A DNA stretch of 64,000 nt. Origin: Achromobacter anxifer. Its GTDB lineage: Bacteria; Pseudomonadota; Gammaproteobacteria; Burkholderiales; Burkholderiaceae_B. Location: NCBI RefSeq assembly GCF_903652925.1, contig NZ_CAHLAR010000006.1:186001-250000 (forward strand), in the 5' to 3' direction. Position numbers and translations under genes: made by a program. The notes under the pieces were generated by a model. The model had not been told where the DNA came from, made no database searches, and was given only the letters and a program-made list of their open reading frames with translations. Positions 58,125 through 64,000 of this stretch are shown here, piece by piece; the first letter of the stretch is position 1, and the number at the start of each line of letters is the position of its first letter.

Positions 58125-60449
58125 ATGGCCGATGCCGCCGACCCGCAGGACCGGACTTCGCGCTCAGGACTGTGGCTGACGGTGGCGCTGGCGGTGCTTG
58201 CCACCCTCCTGGGCTCGTTCAACGGCCTGGGCCGCTTCGACCAGATCCTGTATGACCGCGCCGTGTCGGCGATGGGGCGGACCGCCGACCCCGACGTCCT
58301 GATCGTGGCGATCGACGACGACAGCATTGCCGCGCTGGGCCACTGGCCCTGGCGGCGCGCGGTCCACGCGGCGCTGCTGGACCGCCTGCGGGACGCCCGA
58401 GCGGTGGCGCTGGACCTGATCTTCGCCGAGCCCGACATGGTCAATCCCAACGATGACCGCATCCTGGCCGACAGCATCCGGCGCCATGGCCGCACCGTCC
58501 TGCCGGTGGTGCTGGACCGTCTTGACCATCCTTCCGCCGTCAGCGAACCGATTCCTGGCGTGGCGCAAGCCGCGGCCTCCAAGGGCTTCATCAACGCGCG
58601 CATCGACCCCGACGGCGTGGTGCGCGAAGCCGCCTTGACCGCACAGTTGGGAACCCGCCGCTGGAACCACCTGGCCATGTCGATGCTGGAGGTCGGCGGC
58701 GAAGCGCAACAGGCGCAAAAACTGCTCAAGCGCGCCGCCCCCGACGGCAGCATCCTGATCCCCTACGCCGGTCCTACCGCCCATACGCGCACTGTGTCCT
58801 ACCTCTCGGTGCTGCGCGGCGACCTGCCGCCAGAAGAGCTGCGCGGCAAGTATGTGCTGGTCGGCGCCTGGGCCACCGGCCTGGGCGACGCCTACCCCAC
58901 GCCGGTATCGCACGACGTCAGTGGCATGTCGGGCGTGGAGATCATTGCGAACCTGCTGCACGCCGCGCGCGACGACATCGCCTATCAGCTGCCGCCGGCC
59001 TGGACCAATGCGCTGTTCGCGACGCTGCCCGTGCTGCTGGCCTGCCTAGCCTTATGGCGGCTGTCGCCCAAGCGGGCGCTGCTGGTCAGCCTTGGGCTGT
59101 TCATCGCCATCCTGCTGGCGTCCCTGCTGCTGCTGGCCTATGCCTACTACTGGTTCGCCCCCGCCGCGGCGCTGCTGGGCGTGGCGCTCTGCTATCCGCT
59201 CTGGAGCTGGCGCAGCCAGGAAGCCGCGCTGCGCTACATGGACAACGAATTGCGCCGCCTGCAACGCGAATACCCGCCCGTGCTGAACGAAGCCGGAGCC
59301 CAGAACGCCGGCCCCAGCGCTTCGCTGGAAAGCCGGGTCGCGGAACTGCGACGGGCGCTGGCCCGCGTGCGCAACCTGCGGCGCTTCCTGGCCGACGGCC
59401 TGGACGGCATGCCCGACGCCACGCTGGTTTTCGACCAGGACGGACGCATGCAATTCCGCAACCAGGCCGCGGTGATGTATTTTCAGCGCCTGGGCATGCG
59501 CCCTCCCCGCGTCGGCCGCCCCGCCACCCATCTGCTGGAAAAGACCATCTCCGATCCCGCCTCGCGCCAGCGCGTGGCCGAGGCGCTCAGCGGCCAGGGG
59601 CCGGTCGCCGCGGCATCGCCCTGGAGCGCCGACCTGGAGGTGCGCGACCACGCCGGGCGCGACCTGATCCTGAAATGCGCGCCCATCCATACCGCCGAAG
59701 GCAACTTCGCCGGCACCGTCGCCACCCTGACCGACATTTCGCGCATCCGCCAGGCCGAACGCCAGCGCGAGGAAACGCTGCGCTTCATCTCGCACGACAT
59801 GCGCGCTCCCCAAAGCTCCATCCTCGCGCTGGTCGAGATGAAGCAGGATGGCGGCTCGCAGGAAGAGCAAAGCGAAACCCTGGGACGCATCGCCGCGCTG
59901 GCCAACCGCACGCTGCGGCTGGTCGACGACTTCGTGCACCTGACGCGCGCCGAATCGATGACGATCAGCGCGGTCGAACTGGATCTGGGAGGCCTGCTGC
60001 AGGATGCGGTGGACGAGTTCTGGGCCTCGGCGCAGAAACGCGGCATCGAGCTGGGCCTGAAGCTGCCCCTGCCCATCGCCTATGTCCGCGGCGACCAGAC
60101 CCTGCTCATGCGCACGCTGTGCAACCTGATCGACAACGCGATCAAGTACAGCCCCGCGCATACGCGAATCGAATGCGATATCGATGAGGAGCCGGGCTTC
60201 TGGCGCGCCAACGTACGCGATCAGGGCCAGGGCATCGCGCAGCAGGATCTGGCGCGCCTGTTCGAGCCCTTCTCGCGCGTGGGCGTCGAAACCCGCGGCG
60301 ACGTCGGCGGCGCCGGCCTGGGGCTGGCATTCGTGCGCACCGTGGCCGAGCGCCATGGCGGCTCGGTCGAGGTCAGCAGCGAACTGGGCAAGGGCTCGGT
60401 CTTCACGCTGCGCCTGCCGATGGCGCCGGAAGAAACGTCCGCGGCGTAG
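58125..60449 (+). CDS. CHASE2-domain sensor histidine kinase
   Basis: A 774-residue membrane kinase. One helix near residues 15-35, a periplasmic CHASE2 domain (about 38-290; RFDQILYDRAVSAMGR, DVLIVAIDDDSIAALG, VGAWATGLGDAYPTPV), then three closely spaced helices (about 295-360). Then a PAS-like domain (about 405-520) and the kinase core follow: phospho-acceptor His557 in RFISHDMRAPQSSIL, N box CNLIDNAIKYSP, G boxes VRDQGQGIAQ and VGGAGLGLAFVRTVAERHGG. It would phosphorylate the OmpR-type regulator two genes upstream. Its stop is 2 bp from the convergent PEGA-protein stop. Confidence 0.96.
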   Translation: MADAADPQDRTSRSGLWLTVALAVLATLLGSFNGLGRFDQILYDRAVSAMGRTADPDVLIVAIDDDSIAALGHWPWRRAVHAALLDRLRDARAVALDLIFAEPDMVNPNDDRILADSIRRHGRTVLPVVLDRLDHPSAVSEPIPGVAQAAASKGFINARIDPDGVVREAALTAQLGTRRWNHLAMSMLEVGGEAQQAQKLLKRAAPDGSILIPYAGPTAHTRTVSYLSVLRGDLPPEELRGKYVLVGAWATGLGDAYPTPVSHDVSGMSGVEIIANLLHAARDDIAYQLPPAWTNALFATLPVLLACLALWRLSPKRALLVSLGLFIAILLASLLLLAYAYYWFAPAAALLGVALCYPLWSWRSQEAALRYMDNELRRLQREYPPVLNEAGAQNAGPSASLESRVAELRRALARVRNLRRFLADGLDGMPDATLVFDQDGRMQFRNQAAVMYFQRLGMRPPRVGRPATHLLEKTISDPASRQRVAEALSGQGPVAAASPWSADLEVRDHAGRDLILKCAPIHTAEGNFAGTVATLTDISRIRQAERQREETLRFISHDMRAPQSSILALVEMKQDGGSQEEQSETLGRIAALANRTLRLVDDFVHLTRAESMTISAVELDLGGLLQDAVDEFWASAQKRGIELGLKLPLPIAYVRGDQTLLMRTLCNLIDNAIKYSPAHTRIECDIDEEPGFWRANVRDQGQGIAQQDLARLFEPFSRVGVETRGDVGGAGLGLAFVRTVAERHGGSVEVSSELGKGSVFTLRLPMAPEETSAA

Positions 60450-60451
60450 CC

Positions 60452-61741
60452 CTACTGGAAGAAGTGCGTGATCACGGTGGGCTTGCCTGCCTTGACCTCA
60501 AGCGTCGCGCGGTAAGGCGGCAGATCGGCATTGCGCAGCACCACCTGGTACTTGCCGGGTATCAGCCGCAGCTCTTTGACGGGCGGACTGATGCCGCGCG
60601 CCACTCCATTGATCCACACCTCGCCCCAGGGGCGGATGTCCAGGCGCACCAGCACCGGCACGGGCTTGGGCTTGGGCGCCTCGTCGGCCGTGGCCGCGGG
60701 CGGCTCGGCGGGCTCGGCCGTGGACGGCGTCTGCGTGGAGGGCTGAGTGTCGGCCGGGGCCGCGGGCGGTGCAAGCGTCTCGGCGGCGGCTCCCGCGCCT
60801 CCTTGCGCCTGGACCTGAGCTTGGCCTTGGGTCTGAGCCTGCGGCGAGGGTTCCGCCACGGCCGGCGGTTGGGATGAGGCTTGCGGCGCCGTCGCTCCAG
60901 CCACCGGCGGCTGCGGAGGTTGCACGGCTGGCAGATTCGGCTGGACCACTTCGGACCGCGTGATCAGCGCGTTGGGCGCGCCCATGCCCGATTCGAACCA
61001 GGCATACACGCCCGCGCCCGCCAGAGCCACGATTAGCAGCAGCACCAGCAGGGGATGGCGTCCGCGCGCCGGTTGACTCGCCGCAGCAGCTGCTGCCGCC
61101 ACCGGCGCCGCCTGGGCGGAGGGTACGGCAGCGGTCGCCGGATCCGGAACCGTTTCCAACTGAGCCGTAATGCCCAGCATGGCCGCCAGCTCGGCCAGCG
61201 TCTGGGGCCGGTCCGCGGGCGCCATGGCCAGGCCGGCATCGATCACGGCCAGGAATTCCGGGCTGTACTTCGCCAGCCCCAGGGAAGCCAGCGGCTCGTA
61301 GGTGTCTTCTGCGCGGCGCTCGGGCGCCGGCTCGGGCTTGCTGCCGATAACCAGCGCGTGCATCACCGCGCACAAGGCGTAGATGTCGCTCCATGGGCCG
61401 CGCGGCCATTCCAGCGAATCGGTGTAAAGCTCGAACGGCGCGAAGCCAGGGGTCGGCGTCCGGCTGGCGCGGCGCGAACGCGCCACAACCAGTTCCGGCA
61501 CCAGATGCGCCCGGGCGCTTTCGTCCATGCCTATGGTATCGAGCGAGATATCGCCGCAGATTTCGCCCTGCGCATGCAGGGACATCAAGGACGGCAGCAG
61601 GTCGGACAAAAGCCGCTTGATGCGCGTTTCAGGCACGCCCCCCGCCGTACTGGCGGCGATGGCGCTCAACGGGCGCAATGCAAGCGGCGCGGCGCCGGAA
61701 AAGGGGCCACGCGGCGTCAACAGGCCGGCGGAAGAAGACAT
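60452..61741 (-). CDS. Kinase-like (pseudokinase) membrane protein with PEGA domain
   Basis: 429 residues from the Met giving MSSSAGLLTPRGPFSGAAPL; 27 earlier in-frame codons are not convincing. Residues about 38-175 resemble the C-lobe of a Ser/Thr kinase: SLMSLHAQGEICGDISLDTI (catalytic-loop position, Asp64 kept but His replaced by Cys and Asn by Thr), TPGFAPFELYT (APE-like) and GPWSDIYALCAVMHALVIGS. The N-lobe (P-loop, VAIK) and the DFG motif are absent, so it is probably catalytically dead. A transmembrane helix (about 229-250) separates this from an Ala/Pro/Gln-rich periplasmic stretch and a C-terminal PEGA domain (about 365-429; LDIRPWGEVWINGVARGISP). It may link a cytoplasmic partner to the cell envelope. 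Confidence 0.85.
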   Translation of the reverse strand: MSSSAGLLTPRGPFSGAAPLALRPLSAIAASTAGGVPETRIKRLLSDLLPSLMSLHAQGEICGDISLDTIGMDESARAHLVPELVVARSRRASRTPTPGFAPFELYTDSLEWPRGPWSDIYALCAVMHALVIGSKPEPAPERRAEDTYEPLASLGLAKYSPEFLAVIDAGLAMAPADRPQTLAELAAMLGITAQLETVPDPATAAVPSAQAAPVAAAAAAASQPARGRHPLLVLLLIVALAGAGVYAWFESGMGAPNALITRSEVVQPNLPAVQPPQPPVAGATAPQASSQPPAVAEPSPQAQTQGQAQVQAQGGAGAAAETLAPPAAPADTQPSTQTPSTAEPAEPPAATADEAPKPKPVPVLVRLDIRPWGEVWINGVARGISPPVKELRLIPGKYQVVLRNADLPPYRATLEVKAGKPTVITHFFQ

Positions 61742-61896
61742 GATCGGAACTGGCGCTGTCGAACGACAGCAAATAAAGGATTGAATAGGCGGAATATTAT
61801 CCAATCCGCACCACAAGGACATTGCCGAAGATGTCCGAGCGCATCAGGCTGTGGCACGATAGCGTACCGCTAAACCCCTCTCCTCCTTTGGAATCC

Positions 61897-62292
61897 ATGA
61901 AAATTCGCGTTCTGATTAGTCTGCTTGGCTTGTCGGCCCTTCTGGCGGGTTGCGCCGGCATCAAGGCGGTGCAACCGGAAGCCCCGGCGACCGCGGAAGC
62001 CCTGGACCAGTTGCAACAAGTACGCGACAAGTACAGCGCGGGCCGCTACGGCGAAGTGATCCGCGGCGTCGCCACCTCCGACGCCCTGGCCACGTCCACC
62101 AAGGCCGTGCGCATCGAAGCCTACAAGCTGCAGGCCTTCAGCTACTGCGTGAGCAAATACGCGCAACTGTGCGAAGACAGCTTCGCCCGCATCCTGGCGC
62201 TGGATCCCGCTTTCGAGCTGGCGCCCAACGAGGCCGGCCACCCGGCCTGGGGTCCCGCTTTCCAGCGCGCCCGGGCACAGGTCGCGAAATAG
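61897..62292 (+). CDS. Small lipoprotein, possibly TssQ-family (T6SS-associated)
   Basis: 131 residues from the ATG at the start of the signal peptide; the lipobox LLAGC places the lipidated Cys at residue 18. The mature part is short and helical, TPR-like (LDQLQQVRDKYSAGRYGEVI, LQAFSYCVSKYAQLCEDSFA), ending in EAGHPAWGPAFQRARAQV. From memory this pattern fits lipoproteins annotated TssQ family, associated with T6SS; unverified. It is divergent from the PEGA-domain gene with 155 bp between starts, and followed by a strong terminator. Confidence 0.8.
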   Translation: MKIRVLISLLGLSALLAGCAGIKAVQPEAPATAEALDQLQQVRDKYSAGRYGEVIRGVATSDALATSTKAVRIEAYKLQAFSYCVSKYAQLCEDSFARILALDPAFELAPNEAGHPAWGPAFQRARAQVAK

Positions 62293-62310
62293 ATCTTCCG
62301 CCCGGAAATA

Positions 62311-62343
62311 AAAAGGCCGCTGATTTGCATCAGCGGCCTTTTT
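62311..62343. terminator. Bidirectional terminator between lipoprotein gene and rpoC
   Basis: AAAAGGCCGCTGAT-TTGC-ATCAGCGGCCTTTTT: a 14-bp stem with poly-T on both strands. It ends both the lipoprotein transcript and the convergent rpoBC operon. Confidence 0.95.
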
Positions 62344-62398
62344 GCTTTCAGGCATCCCGCGCCAGACTGCGCGCGGGGTGCCTGCCGGGAGCTTCCGC

Positions 62399-64000
62399 TT
62401 ATTCGGCGGAATCCTCGGCGCCGAGGTCGGCAGCCGGCGTTTCCGCATCCGAGCCCACCGTGACCGGCGAGTCTTCGAACGGGTTGGCCAGCTGGCGAGC
62501 GGCTTCGCGTTCCGCGGCCTCCAGCGCTTCCTTGTCCTTGCGGGCATGGTGGTACGCCAGGCCGGTACCCGCCGGAATCAGGCGGCCGACGATGACGTTT
62601 TCCTTCAAGCCACGCAGGTCGTCGCGCTTGCCCATGATGGCGGCTTCGGTCAGGACCCGGGTGGTTTCCTGGAACGAAGCGGCCGAGATGAACGAGTCGG
62701 TCGACAGCGAGGCCTTGGTGATGCCCAGCAGCACGTTGTCGTACGTAGCCGGACGGCGGTCTTCGGCCGTGACGCGGTCGTTCTCGTTCAACAGCTCGGA
62801 GCGCTCGACCTGCTCGCCCGGGATGAACTCGGTATCGCCAGCATCGACGATGTTCACGCGGCGCAGCATCTGGCGGACGATCACTTCAATGTGCTTGTCG
62901 TTGATCTTCACGCCCTGCAGACGGTACACGTCCTGCACTTCGTCGACGATGTAGGTCGCCAGCTTCTCGATGCCTTGCAGGCGCAGGATGTCGTGGGGAT
63001 CGGCCGGGCCGTCCACGATCATTTCGCCCTTGTTCACCACCTGGCCGTCGTGCACCAGAACCTGCTTTTCCTTCGGAATCAGGAACTCGTGGCTCACGCC
63101 TTCCAGGTCGGTGATGACCAGACGCTGCTTGCCCTTGGTGTCCTTGCCGAACGAGACCGTGCCGGTGACGTCGGCGAGCATGCCGGCATCCTTCGGCGAA
63201 CGGGCTTCGAACAGCTCGGCCACTCGCGGCAGACCGCCGGTAATGTCGCGGGTCTTTTGCGATTCCTGCGGAATACGCGCCAGAACTTCACCCACGGCAA
63301 CCTGCTGGCCGTCGCGCACCGTGATCAGCGCGCCCACCGGGAACGAGATGTTCACCGAGTGATCGGTGCCGGCGATCTTGACGTCTTCGCCGTTCTCGTT
63401 GACCAGCTTGATCTGCGGACGCATGACGATCTTGCCGCCACGGGTCTTCGGCGTGATGACGACGAGCGTCGACAGGCCGGTGACTTCGTCCACCTGCTTG
63501 GCAACGGTCACGCCTTCTTCGATGTTCTCGAAGCGGACGGCGCCGCCGTATTCCGACACGATCGGACGGGTCAGCGGGTCCCACGTCGCCAGGCGCGCGC
63601 CAGCCTTCACGGCTTCGCCATCGCCCACCAGCACGGTCGCGCCGTACGGGATCTTGTGGCGTTCGCGTTCGCGGCCGTTGTCGTCGAAGATCGCCAGTTC
63701 GCCCGAGCGCGAGATCGCCACGCGTTCGCCCTTGGCGTTCGTGACATAGCGCATCGTGCTGGCAAAGCCGACGGTACCGCTGGACTTGGTTTCCACCGCG
63801 CTGGCCAGGGCCGAACGCGACGCCGCGCCACCGATGTGGAACGTACGCATCGTGAGCTGCGTGCCCGGTTCGCCGATGGACTGGGCGGCGATGACGCCGA
63901 CCGCTTCGCCCTGGTTGACCGGCGAGCCGCGGCCGAGGTCGCGGCCGTAGCAGTGCGCGCACAGGCCGTGGCGCGTTTCGCAAGTCAGCGGGGTGCGGAC
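62399..64000 (-). CDS. rpoC: RNA polymerase beta' subunit, C-terminal part (5' end outside window)
   Basis: 533 residues are visible before the stop; the gene continues past the window edge. The visible part begins in the second zinc site ([15 protein letters not shown], three of the four cysteines) and runs directly into the bridge helix region ([20 protein letters not shown]). The jaw and the C-terminal beta'-tail follow ([20 protein letters not shown] and [20 protein letters not shown]). It ends with an acidic tail. rpoC is the end of the rplKAJL-rpoBC operon; rpsL normally follows closely but here lies 7.7 kb away. Confidence 0.99.
   Translation of the reverse strand, partial: VRTPLTCETRHGLCAHCYGRDLGRGSPVNQGEAVGVIAAQSIGEPGTQLTMRTFHIGGAASRSALASAVETKSSGTVGFASTMRYVTNAKGERVAISRSGELAIFDDNGRERERHKIPYGATVLVGDGEAVKAGARLATWDPLTRPIVSEYGGAVRFENIEEGVTVAKQVDEVTGLSTLVVITPKTRGGKIVMRPQIKLVNENGEDVKIAGTDHSVNISFPVGALITVRDGQQVAVGEVLARIPQESQKTRDITGGLPRVAELFEARSPKDAGMLADVTGTVSFGKDTKGKQRLVITDLEGVSHEFLIPKEKQVLVHDGQVVNKGEMIVDGPADPHDILRLQGIEKLATYIVDEVQDVYRLQGVKINDKHIEVIVRQMLRRVNIVDAGDTEFIPGEQVERSELLNENDRVTAEDRRPATYDNVLLGITKASLSTDSFISAASFQETTRVLTEAAIMGKRDDLRGLKENVIVGRLIPAGTGLAYHHARKDKEALEAAEREAARQLANPFEDSPVTVGSDAETPAADLGAEDSAE

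Overview
The window is GC-rich DNA with dense, mostly co-directional operons. It carries a betaproteobacterial ribosomal super-cluster (rpoC fragment, str, S10, spc and alpha operons), System II cytochrome c biogenesis (CcsB/ResB), a Mg-type HemB, two Liv-type ABC transporter clusters and a type VI secretion cargo module. Protein style and gene order fit the Alcaligenaceae, most likely Achromobacter or Bordetella; the genus is inferred from familiarity with the families, not from a search.

Layout. 1-5929 (+): end of a T6SS cargo operon: 3' part of vgrG, a small membrane protein, a DUF2169/pentapeptide-repeat protein, a second pentapeptide-repeat protein and a DUF4150 PAAR-like protein. 5951-10225 (-): ccsB, resB and a diheme cytochrome c4. 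10467-12103 (+): engB and hemB, overlapping. 12144-20545 (-): an EamA exporter, then a catabolic/uptake operon (FAD dehydrogenase, SDR, periplasmic binding protein, LivH, a fused LivM-LivG, LivF), with a divergent IclR regulator at 20699. 21696-23947 (-): dsbD and cutA. 24070-24507 (+): a HIT protein.

24580-33620 (-): the spc and alpha operons, rplN to rplQ, with infA and rpmJ after secY. 33974-43273: an accessory island (LpxO-like hydroxylase, aldehyde dehydrogenase, AraC regulator, alpha/beta hydrolase, five-gene Liv transporter), followed by two small secreted coiled-coil proteins. 44711-54704 (-): the str and S10 operons, rpsL to rpsQ. 55283-62292: a signalling island with two OmpR-type regulators, a LysM-FecR protein, a CHASE2 histidine kinase, a kinase-like PEGA protein and a lipoprotein. 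62399-64000 (-): the C-terminal third of rpoC.

The most notable structure is that the usually compact rpoBC-str-S10-spc-alpha cluster is opened at two operon boundaries: rpoC/rpsL by the signalling island and rpsQ/rplN by the transport/catabolism island. At each break I can read a terminator on the upstream side and a sigma70-like promoter on the downstream side, so ribosomal transcription units are re-initiated rather than interrupted. A third, smaller break separates rpsJ from rplC with its own terminator, promoter and structured leader.

Functional links: ResB/CcsB attach haem to periplasmic c-type cytochromes such as the adjacent cytochrome c4. DsbD could supply the reductant that System II needs, and HemB the tetrapyrrole precursor. 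Each Liv cluster sits with catabolic enzymes and a regulator, which suggests import plus first-step degradation of unidentified organic acids, amides or amino acids. No insertion sequences, CRISPR arrays, tRNA or rRNA genes were seen.
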